From Aphanomyces cochlioides (Eukaryota > Oomycota > Saprolegniomycetes > Saprolegniales > Verrucalvaceae): 64,000 nucleotides of DNA. Both the position numbers and the translations under genes were made by a program. The notes beneath the pieces were generated by a model, which saw only the letters and a program-made list of their open reading frames with translations, was not told the DNA's origin and did no database searches. Each line of letters begins with the position of its first letter. Position 1 is the stretch's first letter. Location of the stretch: assembly GCA_019828595.1 (NCBI GenBank), contig JAHQRK010000003.1:3844001-3908000 (forward strand). Reading direction: 5' to 3'. Positions 29,541 to 40,624 of this stretch are shown in pieces.

Positions 29541-32327
29541 TTATGAAGTTGATCCTCCGCGTCCATGACTTGCAAACGCCTTGGTATGTCGTTTGAAATA
29601 TTCCTTGTATTGAGTTTGTCGTTTTAGGACAACAAGAATGCGGTTGACGGTTTGGAGCGTCTGCTCATCGTTATTTTGACGAAGCCATCGGCGGACGTTT
29701 GAACTCCAAAACGTGAACGCGATATCATTGAGAGCAGGTATGTATGGTGTTGGAGCATTGTCGAATTTGACTCGGTTGCGGTGTGTCCATAGGAGATGAA
29801 GGATGGTGCACATCAACATGAACCATAACTGGTGCAACAAGTCCTTGTGCGAAGACCAACGCCTTGCGACTTGAAAGGAGTCAAGATTTTCAATCCAATC
29901 CCAACTGAAGCGTACTCCGAATGGACCCCAAGCTTCTCTGTGAGGTAACCAAACACTGCGGATCCGTCGGCAATCCATGAATAGATGCTGCTTAGTCTCG
30001 CGTTCGTAGCACTGGGGATAGCAGCATTGTACAGCATTGGGGTGAGCAGATTCCATGAATCGAAACTTGTCGCTAACGGGAAGAATGTCATAGATAGCAC
30101 GAAACCAAACGTCCGCCTGAACTGGTGTAACAATCTTGGACAATGGCTTGACGTATCTCGACAGGTAAACGCTGATCGTTTTCTTGTCTGGTCTCATTGA
30201 TGTTTCTAGGGGATGCTTCTTCGTCATTGGCGGTGCATGGAAGGTTATCTGCTTCAGTATCTTGGCTGTCCAGGAACAGAAAGGTATGTCTTGTTCATTG
30301 TGTCGAAAGACAATGAAGCTTTGTTGTTCAGGACTACGTGGAACTGCACCTGCAACCGGCACGTCAGCCTGAGTCCAAACATCGGTTGCCATTGAGGTCA
30401 AGAGCTTGTAGAAGTGTTGGAAACTCGTTGGAATTGGTGAGTCATCGACAAAGTCGTCTTCGAGTGCGGTCATCATGGCTTTGAATTCGTCGTAGGTTGG
30501 CCATGTCCTTGTTGGAGTCAAGAAATCTTGCAAGCTTTGAAAGCCACTGCGGGCCAAGTGACGATACCAATCGCGATGATTTTTCAACTTGATCGCCAAG
30601 GAAGACGTCCCCTCTCGACCGGACACTTGGAACAGTGGGTGCGACGACAACCAAATCGGCATTTGGATCATCTGATGAATTGTAGGTTCATGTGGCGTTT
30701 TGGCAGTCATTGGAATTTTGGCCCAATGCTTCCAAATGTCTTGCCATAATGGCGACAGCAAATTGCGTTGGACAAGCTTGTTGTTGAGCGATGGATGGTA
30801 TACCAAGAAATCCCACCGATCATTACGAGAATATGGGCTCATACATCGGCGCAATCGATCTGAAGGTAAAATTGCCCATGATTGCGATGTATCATGCTCC
30901 TCTTTGACTAGAAGCTGGAGCCGTATGAGTCGTTGTTTGCGAATAGTTGAGGCTATGTGAGGCACTTTCAAGCCAATTTTTGGGTCGTGCACAAGGCCAC
31001 CAGCAGCAAGAGCCAGATATTTTTCTGTCGTTTGAGTCCTGCGACTGAGAACAAATTTGTTCACCATGGATTGCCACTGCTGAATGGTACTGTCTTGAAT
31101 TGGTAAAACCATGGTGTAATGCCACAACTGTGATAGGAGCATGGTGTTTACGAGTAACCTTCGACCTTTGATCGTTCTCGCTCGACACGCCCAAGTGGTG
31201 AAGGATTTGTAGAACTTGTCGGTGATGGTTTTGATTTGTAGGTTTGGATCCAAGTTATGACCTAGGTGGATGCCCAGATACTTGACTGGAAATCCACTGG
31301 GAACCATATTCAATCTCGGGTGGTGGACAACGGGCTGTTTGCTGTCGAGAGTGAGTACTTTGCTTTTGCTCCTGTTTAACTTGGCACCAGAGTGACGACA
31401 AAACTTGTCGACAAGTTGCAATTGCGCTTCAAGGTCTACCAGAGATCCAGAAACAAGGGTTGTGTCGTCTGCGAACAAGAGGACCGAAGCGATCCCTCCT
31501 TCTGCGTTGGAAAAGGCGAAGCCGCGCTCCGGGTGGTTGCGCAACAATTGTGCAAGTGGCTCGATCGTCATCACAAACAACATTGAAGACAAAGGGTCGC
31601 CTTGCTTGACTCCCCGCGTTGGATGGAACGGCTGTGTAAGTTCTCCATTGATGTTCAAACTTACTTTGGTGTCTTTGTAGAGGAGTTTGATCCAGTTAAT
31701 AAAGTTGTCTCCCACATTAAACTTTTGGAGTACTTGATACATGAAGTTGTGGTTCACGCGGTCATAAGCTTTCTCGAAATCCAAGAACATGGCGTAAGCT
31801 TCTTCACTGAATATTGTGCAATAATGCTGAAGATCTTGAAGGAAAATGACGTGATCATGAATACGTCTGCCTTTGACGAATCCATTTTGCTCTGGTTGGA
31901 TGATACTTGGCAATACATGCGATAGCCTGTAGGCCAAAGCTCTCGACAAGACCTTCACCTCCACTGGAATCAATGCAATGGGACGATAGTTGGCGGGATT
32001 CCGACGGTTGCCGCCCTTGAAGAGCAATGAGATTGCTGACCATCGCTGGAAGTCAAGTAAGCTTCCCTTGCGACTTCGATCTTGAAACACAATTCGTAGA
32101 ATTTCGCCGAAGAGAAGTGAGTCCACTTGGTAAAAACAAGCTGGGAATCCATCGATGCCAGGCGACTTGTGTGGATTCATTGTTCTTATGGATTGAGCGA
32201 GTTCCGCCGCTGTCACTGGTATATCTAGCGAAGCGGACTCGTCCTCCGACAGTTCGCGTTCCAGGACTTCAAGGAAGGAGTTGAGCTCTTCAGTGTTTCT
32301 GTTTGACACGACGTCATCGTCAGTCAT
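29541..32327 (-). CDS. family B reverse transcriptase region
   Basis: An open 928-codon frame after the TGA at 32337. RT motifs in order: K-S-P-G-I-D-G-F (about residue 53), G-F-V-K-G-R-R, F-L-D-F-E-K-A-Y-D, R-G-V-K-Q-G-D-P-L-S and the catalytic F-A-D-D (about residue 284). A C-terminal zinc knuckle Q-C-C-Y-P-Q-C ... H ... C lies near residue 760. The ATG at 32327 is in the same frame as the upstream endonuclease, only three codons after the TGA, so it is probably an internal Met of a longer polyprotein. The frame is fully open in this copy. Confidence 0.9.
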   Translation of the reverse strand: MTDDDVVSNRNTEELNSFLEVLERELSEDESASLDIPVTAAELAQSIRTMNPHKSPGIDGFPACFYQVDSLLFGEILRIVFQDRSRKGSLLDFQRWSAISLLFKGGNRRNPANYRPIALIPVEVKVLSRALAYRLSHVLPSIIQPEQNGFVKGRRIHDHVIFLQDLQHYCTIFSEEAYAMFLDFEKAYDRVNHNFMYQVLQKFNVGDNFINWIKLLYKDTKVSLNINGELTQPFHPTRGVKQGDPLSSMLFVMTIEPLAQLLRNHPERGFAFSNAEGGIASVLLFADDTTLVSGSLVDLEAQLQLVDKFCRHSGAKLNRSKSKVLTLDSKQPVVHHPRLNMVPSGFPVKYLGIHLGHNLDPNLQIKTITDKFYKSFTTWACRARTIKGRRLLVNTMLLSQLWHYTMVLPIQDSTIQQWQSMVNKFVLSRRTQTTEKYLALAAGGLVHDPKIGLKVPHIASTIRKQRLIRLQLLVKEEHDTSQSWAILPSDRLRRCMSPYSRNDRWDFLVYHPSLNNKLVQRNLLSPLWQDIWKHWAKIPMTAKTPHEPTIHQMIQMPIWLSSHPLFQVSGREGTSSLAIKLKNHRDWYRHLARSGFQSLQDFLTPTRTWPTYDEFKAMMTALEDDFVDDSPIPTSFQHFYKLLTSMATDVWTQADVPVAGAVPRSPEQQSFIVFRHNEQDIPFCSWTAKILKQITFHAPPMTKKHPLETSMRPDKKTISVYLSRYVKPLSKIVTPVQADVWFRAIYDILPVSDKFRFMESAHPNAVQCCYPQCYERETKQHLFMDCRRIRSVWLPHREAWGPFGVRFSWDWIENLDSFQVARRWSSHKDLLHQLWFMLMCTILHLLWTHRNRVKFDNAPTPYIPALNDIAFTFWSSNVRRWLRQNNDEQTLQTVNRILVVLKRQTQYKEYFKRHTKAFASHGRGGSTS

Positions 32328-32336
32328 GACTGCAGA

Positions 32337-35300
32337 TCAATGGTTATTGAATGCTTGGTGGATTTCTTCAGGTATGTCTGTGATGTTCCCTTCACTGTCA
32401 TAACATTCCACGATAGGAACTGCGTAACGACTTGATTGGGGCTTTCGAAAGAAGTGAGATGTAGCCGTTTCGTTGTGCGTGGCATGGAAGTCAAAGCTGA
32501 GGTCGGCGCGACGTTGTTTTATCTCTTGTTTACGTTCTTCATAGTTGGCTTTTGCGACCTCGAGCGCGTCATCGTTGATCCGTCGTTGTCGATGTTTCAA
32601 TTGAGTTTGAAGCCACTGAATTTGAGCCGCTTGAAGTTCATTGCGCTGGTCGGTTATCAATCGAGCATGATACTTCTGCAGGAACTTCTTCGTCCGATGT
32701 TTCCAACGGGACCACAGTGATCCTGGCTCCTGAGATGCTCTCAACTCATTGAGGAGTGCATCCGCTTCATTTTTGATGGCTTCTCTTACTTCTGAGATGG
32801 TCATCAATTCTTTTGGTAATTTCCAATAGCTCTTCTGGCGCTTAATTTGGATAGGTTGAAGCTCCACGAAGTGCCAAAGGTGGTCGGTGTCTGCTGTGGG
32901 TTCGAAGTATTCCGTTGTACGAACCCAGCTAGATAAGATTGGATCCAGCAGAATGTAATCCAGCCGATTGAGTCTTTGAGGTGACGAATAAACCCTTCGT
33001 GTAGGATTGTAGCTGCGCCAAGCGTCCACGACATTGAGCTCTTGGATCCAAGCAAAGCAAGATTGTCGGTGAGTGTGATGATTTGAAACTTCTGACCCCC
33101 TGGAATCAAGGTCTCTGTCCATTGGAAGGTTGAAGTCACCCAAGACGACATGCCTCGAGTTGAGCGGAAAATTTCGCGGCAAGGAATTGAAGAACGCGTC
33201 ACGTTCATTGTCTTGCACTGGCGCGTATATATTGTGGTAATAAATCGGATCATCACCCCACATAGAGCTAACCACCATGTAGCGATCCTCGATGTCGTAT
33301 TGGGTTTCGTGGTGAAGATGTTCGAAACCCGGCACTGTGGCTTGGAAGACCATCGCAACACCACCTGAGCGGTATTGCTCCACTTGGTCGGAATTTTGTC
33401 GATGATCGTTTGAAGCAAGGAAGTACTGGTCTTTGCCAAGAGCATGCGTCAAGTGGAATTGGAACTTGTCGAATTGCACGATACCAGCAAATTTGGTCTC
33501 TTGTAAGCCGACAATGTTGTACCTCGAGATCATGGAATTTACAAGTAAGTTTCCACTATCTCTCGATACACCATTGATATTGGCTGTGGCGATAGATAAC
33601 TTGGATAGCGAAGAGTTTGGAAAGGATGGTTGCGTTGAGTTTGTTGGTGGATTGTTTGGGTGTGTTTGTGGTTGACCTTGCACAACAGCCGCGAGGACTT
33701 TAGTACAAGAGGATGTGTCGGCGCTGCAGACGGGTATTGTCCTGGCTGACGAATGCCGTTGACGAGTTGTTTGTAGGTTGATATGCGTCCAGGCTGAGTT
33801 GCCAGATCCACGAAGTCATTTCCGTTTTGCACAAGTGGTGCAATTCCTCTGCGAATTGTTGTCCAAACGACGATTTCAACAGCGCCCAGAGCGTATTCGA
33901 TGCAAGCATCCTTACATGCTTGGTTGGGAGCCACTCAACGGGTTGGCGTGTGAGGTAAAGTAGCCAAATGTCATTCTTGAAGACTAACGGTGCTTGGACA
34001 GAGAGCCATAACTCGAATGCTGAGAGGGCGTCTTCGACGTGCTCAGATGAAAAGGCTGGATGGTTTGCGGCGTCCTTGAAGAACTCGGGAGAGTTTGAGA
34101 TTTCTTCAAGTCGTGACCACCGTGGGTGTTCCTGGAACGTAAATTTGAACCCGTTGGTGAATGAATCCACTAAAGGAAGTTGAGTCGCGGCAATCCATCG
34201 ATGCCAGGTATGCATTCGGACGACTTTGGAGTATTCATGGTACGAATTGATAGCGAGTTTGGTGAGCACGACGTTCATGCTTTGAGGTTGCGTGTGGATT
34301 ATCTTCCACAAAGAGTCGACATTGCACCGTCGGATCGAATCGACTACATCAAGTTCTGTTCCTGAGTAGTCTGTGGTTGCGATGACTTGAGTGTGTTGCT
34401 CGAAGGAGGTTCCGTCTTCAGCACTTTGTTGCAGGACATTCATGAACTCTTCCATGGTAAGGTTGTCTGGATGCCAGTCGAGTTTGTTGCTAACGACGTG
34501 TTGCTTCTTGACGTAGGCAGACTTCATGGCCGCTACGTCGGTGGGGAGTTTGTTGACTTTTGGTATGTACACTCGAGTTGAAACATCTTGATGTATTTCA
34601 AGTGTGCGTGTGCTGGCCTCGATTTGATTGAGGACATCGAAGAAGTTGTCGGATGCCCACGACTTGACAGTCGGCGATGACTGCTGAACTGCCGTTCTCT
34701 TCTTGCGTCGTGGTGCTTCAAATCCGTCTTCTTCGCCGGTCTGACTTGTGTTTCTCTTGGTAGATTTGGCATCGACTTCCATCTCTTCTCCCTTATCAGC
34801 GTTGCGGCCATCAAGGGAGGAGGTGCTGTCGTTCGTTTGTTGATTGGGATCATTATTGGATTCCTCGACTTCCATTTCCTCGGCTTGTTCCTCCTGCTGA
34901 GGTTCTTCCGTTTGGTTGGAGCCTTGGTGCAACTCCTCGACTTCCATTTCCGTACGTTGGCTTGACTTTTCGTAGTCTTTGACGAAGACATTGTAGGTTA
35001 CGCCGTCCATGCGCAATTGATCGGTGGCGTGTCCGTTAACAATGAGTTGATTAGGAGCGGTTGACTCCAAGAAGTAAACCCTCCACACATTCGACTGGCA
35101 CGTGATATTGGGTAAATGTTGACGGTACGCTTGAAAGACTGGTTTTGTCTTGAGTCGCTTCAATAGGCGAAACAGTTTGTCCGTATCAAAGTTGAAACGG
35201 ATACCAACAATATCCATGAAGTAAAGTGCATCCATTGGGTCTTTTGGCGCTTTTGATCCTCCCGAGAAGTGACGCGGCGTCTTGTTGGTTGTGGCTGTCG

Positions 35301-36216
35301 AGAATGGGTACGACTTGCCATAGATGGAGATCTCTTGACCTTCCAATTCAGAGCGAACGAATGGCGACGTGATAGACACCACGATATCACCATCGCGTGC
35401 CTTGTTGAGTTGAACAAACTCGAGCAAGAGGTGAGCCCAAGAAGCCTGGGCGTTCTCCTTGAAGATTGCGGCAATGAGTTTCTCATTGGAGAACTCGCGG
35501 TCTTTGAAAGCGTCGCCCGTTTTGATCCACACTGTGGCGGTAGCTGTTTTTGGTTTCGAAGGTGTGGCGTCTGAAATGACTTGTAGGACTTCATCCTCGT
35601 CAGCTTCTTCGTTGCGAGCAAGTTGCATCAACTTGTCGAGATACTCGGTCGTCGGGCGGGTCAAGACGGTCTTCACCCGCTCCGTAGTAGGTTTCCCTAC
35701 CCCTTTGCGTAACAAATCCGCATAGGTCAATTTTTGAGGTGCTGGTTGCACGACACGTGGCGGAGTTCCTTCGGGGTCCGAGAGGTCGACATGGAGTCGA
35801 GTGCCAGGTGCGTTGTTCGAAGGAGTTGGTGGTGATGTTTCTTCATTAGGTGGCGAGTCATTTGAGCCAGGAGCGCTCATTGCGGCTTCAGCAGCGCGAG
35901 CGAGCGGCGCATCGTCTCGGTTGTGAGACTCGGCGGTTGGCTCGGGACTTGGAACGTTTCGAGCGTTCGAGTCGGTGGAAGGTTCCAGTGATTCACGACA
36001 CTCGTTTGGAGGCTGCGACAAGTGATCAGCATCCTCACGAGAGTCCAAAGAGGTGCTCGCGACGAGCGGTGGTTCGGTCATCGGCGCATCGACAAGAGGT
36101 GCAAAGGACGAGGTTTCATCGTGGTGATTGTTTTCATTAGGCATGCGACCATAAGAATCTTCAAAGACGCGAGCGCTGGGAGCATTGGCGGTAGCTGACG
36201 TGGCGGTGGACGACAT
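32337..36216 (-). pseudogene. family B ORF1-APE endonuclease, frameshifted
   Basis: The ATG at 36216 opens ORF1: a disordered, Pro/Ser-rich N terminus, a conserved core near residues 340-410 and three E-M-E-V acidic motifs (about 408-485). A small indel near 33705 ends ORF1 early at 33700. In B2 the same frame continues into the endonuclease. That domain (32337 to about 33600) shows APE motifs T-A-N-I-N-G-V, G-L-Q-E-T-K, N-I-Y-A-P, L-G-D-F-N, R-L-D-Y-I and T-D-H, and would nick the tRNA gene. The frame ends at N-N-H then TGA, at the place where families A and C have H-W. Confidence 0.85.
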
Positions 36217-36298
36217 ACTTCACTTCACTTGGGAGGCGGGAGGGGTACCTTACTTGAACTGACTACTGACTTGAGTGGTTGACGACAAAAGTAAAAGT

Positions 36299-36312
36299 TC
36301 CTCTATAGCTCA
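36299..36312 (+). repeat. target-site duplication between B1 and C1
   Basis: TCCTCTATAGCTCA left when C1 inserted into the tRNA that B1 had regenerated. Confidence 0.9.
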
Positions 36313-36469
36313 CTGCAATGGGGAGGTATATTAATAGACTTTCAATATCTACTAATACTAATATTGCCTACTAACGGCTCATCCCACTTCCAAATGCTTC
36401 AGCAGATTTTCTACTTTGGGCTTTGGAGTACAGCGATTTTTGACTTGTTGAATAAATACTTGGGGCTTG

Positions 36470-39400
36470 TTAATTTGGGGCTGAAGGTTGGAGCGCGAGC
36501 AAAGTCGGGTACTTGGCTACCAGTGGGCGATAGACAGGTTGTCTATGCAAAGTATTGATTGCTGAAATTGCTTCCACTCGTTGAGGGCTGTCAACTTCTT
36601 GGAGGCGAAGCCATCTGCGGATCGATGCATGCCATCGGATGAAGCTGACTTCTTGCCAAATTTCTGGCGGAGGCGGCTTCTTCGATTCGAACTTGGCGGC
36701 GTTGTGCGTTGTCCAAATATAGTGAAGGTTGGAAGCACACAGAAGAGCCCAGAGCACAAACAGTATGTCTTGAAGCTGGCTACCGCGTTCGTTGACTTGA
36801 AAGCGGTCGATGTTGGTGATGGCAGTCCAATCGAAATTGACACCGAAGCATCGCCAAGCGGTCGCGTGAAAACGCCAAAGGGGATACACGCGAGAGCAGG
36901 TGTGGAAGGCGTGGTGTTGGTTCTCCGGTGCGTCGCAATTGGTATAGACACAGCAAATTACGTCTGGCTGCTGAGGTTGCAAGTAGAACAAGCGCGAGTT
37001 GACAGGCAGCATGTTGAACAACAGTCGAAACCAAACGTCGCCATGGAGGGGAGGCGGCCAACGGCATGTTTTGCGGATGAGTCGCACGTAGGTCGCAATA
37101 TCTTGTTGCTCGACGCGGGACGATGTCGCCACTGGGTGCGGTTTTCCATCCGAAGGGGCGTGATGCGCCAAACGTGATACGAGTCGCTTGGGCCAACGCT
37201 CGAAGGATAGCAATTGATCTTTGAAAAGTGCCTTGAAAGGGTGACTTGTTGTATCGATATCGGTCAAAGCAGTTCCAGTTCGAACGCCAGACGTGCGGAG
37301 GACTTGGTCGAATATCTTGGTGAGGTGGCTATAAACTTGACCAGCACGTTCGGGTGCTGCAAATCCCATCGCGCCGTTCGCTTGTAACGTCACTTGTGCC
37401 GCACGGTTGTTGGATGACAGTCGATCAATAAACGCAGCTCTTGTAGGCCATGTCCCTTGCCGTGTCAAGAAGTCTTTGAGGCAGTGGAAACCGTTTTGAG
37501 ACGCATGTCTACACCATCGACGACACAGAGCAGTCTTCACGACATTTGATGTAGCACCCGCAGGACCAACTTGCAGAGCGGGGTAGGATGTCAGCCACAC
37601 GGGGAGGTTCAAAAGTTCTTCGAGGCTTGGTGGCGAAGCGGTTCGCTTGGCCATAGGTGTGGCGGCCCATTGATGCCAAATGTCGTGCCAAAGAGGATGC
37701 AGCTCCCACAAAAACAACCACTTGGAGCTGTGGTTGGGGAAGTACGTGAGAAAGTCGAACGGGTGGGTGTCGCGATACAGCTTGTTCATGACACGGGAAA
37801 ATTGTCTCTTGACAAGCAACTTCCATGGGGCAAATGTGTTGGGTGAATTGGGCTGCATCAAGAGTTGGAGCCGCAGCAGTCGCTGAGTCCGAAGCTTCGA
37901 AGCCACATGCGGAATACCGAGGCCGAGTTTTTGATCGAACTGCCACTTGCGGCAAATAGTTGAGCGATGATGGTCGGTGATTTGCGTCTTCCGACCAAGG
38001 ATGTACTTGTTGACCATTCTTTGCCAAACGGCAACCATCGTTGGAGGCACATACACTGCAGCCGTGACATGCCATAACAACGACAACAACATGGTCGATA
38101 CGATGAGTTTGCGGCCTTGGATGGTTCGCGCACGACTTCCCCACGTTTGAAACGCAGCCAGAAACTTGTCGTTCAGTTGCTGGACTTGAAAATCGCGCGG
38201 CAGTCGGTGGCCAAAGAGAATACCAAGGTATTTCACTGGCTTCTCGCTCGGCAAGACGTTCAAGAGGCCACCATCGTCGATGTCTTCGATATCGAGATTG
38301 TTGTTGAGCGCCAAAGTCATGCACTTGGCAACGTTGAGACGAGCTCCAGACACAGAGCAAAAGTCTTCGACAATTGCCATTTGCTCGACCGCCGCTTGGA
38401 GGGATGACGAGAGTAGAGTCGTGTCGTCGGCAAAGTAGATGCTCGTCAGTGAGTCTCCATTTGGAAGGGGAATACCAAAATCAGGAGATCCGCGTAGCAT
38501 TTCGCCGAGTGGCTCGAGGTAAAGTACGAAGAGCATGCACGATAGGGGGCAACCTTGCTTGACTCCGCGGGTAGGCCGTATGGTAGGGCCAAGACCGTCG
38601 TTGAAAATGATCTGGACCAGAGGCGTATTGTAAAGCAACTGAACCCAAGACACAAATGTGGGACCGATGTTCATCTCCTTGAGTACGTCGAAGAGAAAGC
38701 CTTGGTCAACCATATCGTATGCCTTGGAAAAGTCGAGAAACGTCGCGTAGTAGTCGTGGTCTTCATTGGTACAGAAAGTCTGCAATGCTTGTACCAGCAT
38801 CACGTGGTCGTGCAAGCGACGGCCAGGGACAAAACCAGCTTGGCTTGGGTGAGCGAGGTATGGGGCAACTTGTGCAAGACGGTAGGCCAGCGCCCGCGAT
38901 AGAATCTTGACTTCAACCGACATGAGAGTAATCGGCCGATAGTTGCCAGGGTCGCCTCTGTCTCCAGCCTTGAACAAGAGCGCCACTGCACTTCGGCGTT
39001 GTTGGAGCAGGAGGTGACCGTGATGGGTGAGTTGGTAGTTGAACACCTTGAGCAGGATTTGGGCGAATACGTCCGGGGAGACTTGAAAGAAAGCTGCAGG
39101 CCAGCCGTCTGAACCAGGAGACTTGTTCGGGTTCATAGACTTGAGCGCGCCGCACAGGTCTTCCGCCGTGAGAGGACTTTCCAGAGCGTCGCGCTGTTCT
39201 TGAGTGAGACGTCGAGTAATGGCTCGAATGATAGCTCGGCGACGGGCCCGATTCAACGGTGGTTGGTCTCTTGGAGTGACCATGATGTTTTTCCAATGAG
39301 ACGTAAAACCAGCCTTGACTTCAGACGGGTCAGTCGACGTTACACCGTTGATTGTCACGGACGAGAGCGGCACTTTGATCCCCTTGGGTCGACGAAAAAA

Positions 39401-40624
39401 GTGACTGGTACCTCGCTCGTTGACGTTGGCGTAAAAGTCGAATTGCTGATCCAGGTTGAACTGTCGGTACTCGCTGCGGGCAGTGTCAAGGGCTTGACGG
39501 GCGGTATTAACAATGGATGTCTCAACGAGTCCCATGTCGAATGCTCGGCGGGAAGTAAGCCACTTCATCTTGAGGCTGTTGAGTGTGTACTTCATCGAGT
39601 CAATGTACTGGCGATGACTGACTTGGAGACGCTTCTTCATTCTCTTCAACCAGCCGTACCACTTTGCGCCAAAGTTTTGAGTGTCGTCTGCGCGCATCTC
39701 GTCCAAAAGTTGATTGGCTTCGGCCTTGATCGCTGCGACTACTTGAGGGTTCTTTAAGAGCTCACGGGGGAGGCGCCAGTAACTTCGGTCGGGAGCTCGC
39801 TGCTCGCAGGAGAGGACCACTTTGTGTTCCATGTGGTCGCCTGCAAAGCTGCTTGGGGAATAGCTTGAACGTGCGTACGTTTGAGCGACGATATCTTGGT
39901 CCACAAACAGGTAGTCGAGGCGGTTGCTTCGACCAGGGCCGCTGTAAACGCGCTCGTTGGGGTGGTGCATCCTCCACGCATCGATAACACCAAGTGCTGA
40001 AAGCCAGGCAATGCATTCCGCCTTACCAGCGTTGTGGTCTTGGCGAGGTCGAGTCGCGTCCAGATGCTCTTCCAGGGGTAAGTTGAAATCGCCTCCGACA
40101 AAGTGAATGCTGTCGTCTTCAAAGTCGCGAGGCAGATCGTCGAAAAACGGTGCTCGAGAGTGAGCGATAACCGGGGCATAGACGTTGTGAAAGTACACAG
40201 GAACGCCGTCCCACTGAGTTCGAACAACCATGTATCTTCCAGGTCGGTCATGGGTGGTCAAGTGTTGCAGGTCGAGGAATCCAGGCATGGATCCATGGAA
40301 ATACGATGCCACACCGCAGCGCCGATTGTTGAGTGAGTCGACGCGATCAGTGCGGAGATCGTTGGTGAAGAGCTTGTATTTGCCAACGCCTACTTCGTTG
40401 TTGAGGTGGAGTTGGAAGGTTTCGAGATGTTTGATGTTATTGATTTTGGTTTCTTGAAAGAAAACGGCTTGGGTCGGAATTTGGAGTCGCCGCGCCACAA
40501 GATGTCCGTTGTCTTTCAGCCCATTGAGGTTGGCAGTGGTCAGTTCGAGTATGGGGAACTTGGTGAAGAGACCGGCCGCGACCACCTTAGCCACGGAACG
40601 CGACAGACGTTGCGTTCGCAACAT
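36470..40624 (-). CDS. family C ORF2: APE endonuclease, RT, zinc knuckle
   Basis: 1384 residues from the ATG at 40624. APE endonuclease lies near residues 25-270 (T-A-N-L-N-G-L, F-F-Q-E-T-K, N-V-Y-A-P, G-G-D-F-N, R-L-D-Y-L, G-D-H). RT lies near residues 480-780 with K-S-P-G-S-D-G-W, F-L-D-F-S-K-A-Y-D, R-G-V-K-Q-G-C-P-L-S and F-A-D-D near 730. A C-terminal CCHC motif C-C-V-Y-T-N-C ... H-H-A-F-H-T-C follows. The protein would nick the tRNA gene and prime reverse transcription there. It overlaps ORF1 by 38 nt in another frame, so translation may couple to ORF1 termination or reinitiate. Confidence 0.93.
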   Translation of the reverse strand: MLRTQRLSRSVAKVVAAGLFTKFPILELTTANLNGLKDNGHLVARRLQIPTQAVFFQETKINNIKHLETFQLHLNNEVGVGKYKLFTNDLRTDRVDSLNNRRCGVASYFHGSMPGFLDLQHLTTHDRPGRYMVVRTQWDGVPVYFHNVYAPVIAHSRAPFFDDLPRDFEDDSIHFVGGDFNLPLEEHLDATRPRQDHNAGKAECIAWLSALGVIDAWRMHHPNERVYSGPGRSNRLDYLFVDQDIVAQTYARSSYSPSSFAGDHMEHKVVLSCEQRAPDRSYWRLPRELLKNPQVVAAIKAEANQLLDEMRADDTQNFGAKWYGWLKRMKKRLQVSHRQYIDSMKYTLNSLKMKWLTSRRAFDMGLVETSIVNTARQALDTARSEYRQFNLDQQFDFYANVNERGTSHFFRRPKGIKVPLSSVTINGVTSTDPSEVKAGFTSHWKNIMVTPRDQPPLNRARRRAIIRAITRRLTQEQRDALESPLTAEDLCGALKSMNPNKSPGSDGWPAAFFQVSPDVFAQILLKVFNYQLTHHGHLLLQQRRSAVALLFKAGDRGDPGNYRPITLMSVEVKILSRALAYRLAQVAPYLAHPSQAGFVPGRRLHDHVMLVQALQTFCTNEDHDYYATFLDFSKAYDMVDQGFLFDVLKEMNIGPTFVSWVQLLYNTPLVQIIFNDGLGPTIRPTRGVKQGCPLSCMLFVLYLEPLGEMLRGSPDFGIPLPNGDSLTSIYFADDTTLLSSSLQAAVEQMAIVEDFCSVSGARLNVAKCMTLALNNNLDIEDIDDGGLLNVLPSEKPVKYLGILFGHRLPRDFQVQQLNDKFLAAFQTWGSRARTIQGRKLIVSTMLLSLLWHVTAAVYVPPTMVAVWQRMVNKYILGRKTQITDHHRSTICRKWQFDQKLGLGIPHVASKLRTQRLLRLQLLMQPNSPNTFAPWKLLVKRQFSRVMNKLYRDTHPFDFLTYFPNHSSKWLFLWELHPLWHDIWHQWAATPMAKRTASPPSLEELLNLPVWLTSYPALQVGPAGATSNVVKTALCRRWCRHASQNGFHCLKDFLTRQGTWPTRAAFIDRLSSNNRAAQVTLQANGAMGFAAPERAGQVYSHLTKIFDQVLRTSGVRTGTALTDIDTTSHPFKALFKDQLLSFERWPKRLVSRLAHHAPSDGKPHPVATSSRVEQQDIATYVRLIRKTCRWPPPLHGDVWFRLLFNMLPVNSRLFYLQPQQPDVICCVYTNCDAPENQHHAFHTCSRVYPLWRFHATAWRCFGVNFDWTAITNIDRFQVNERGSQLQDILFVLWALLCASNLHYIWTTHNAAKFESKKPPPPEIWQEVSFIRWHASIRRWLRLQEVDSPQRVEAISAINTLHRQPVYRPLVAKYPTLLALQPSAPN

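Larger units (their letters stand above)
27345..36298 (-). mobile_element. LINE family B, copy 1 (8954 bp)
   Basis: A full-length-looking non-LTR element with an 82-nt 5' leader, ORF1-endonuclease, RT, a 2.2-kb 3' region with a minisatellite, and a terminal AT-rich hairpin. Its 3' tail is unrelated to families A and C, yet it uses the same insertion point and orientation. It is about 99.9% identical by eye to B2. Defects are a frameshift near 33705 and a TGA at 32337-32339. Confidence 0.9.
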
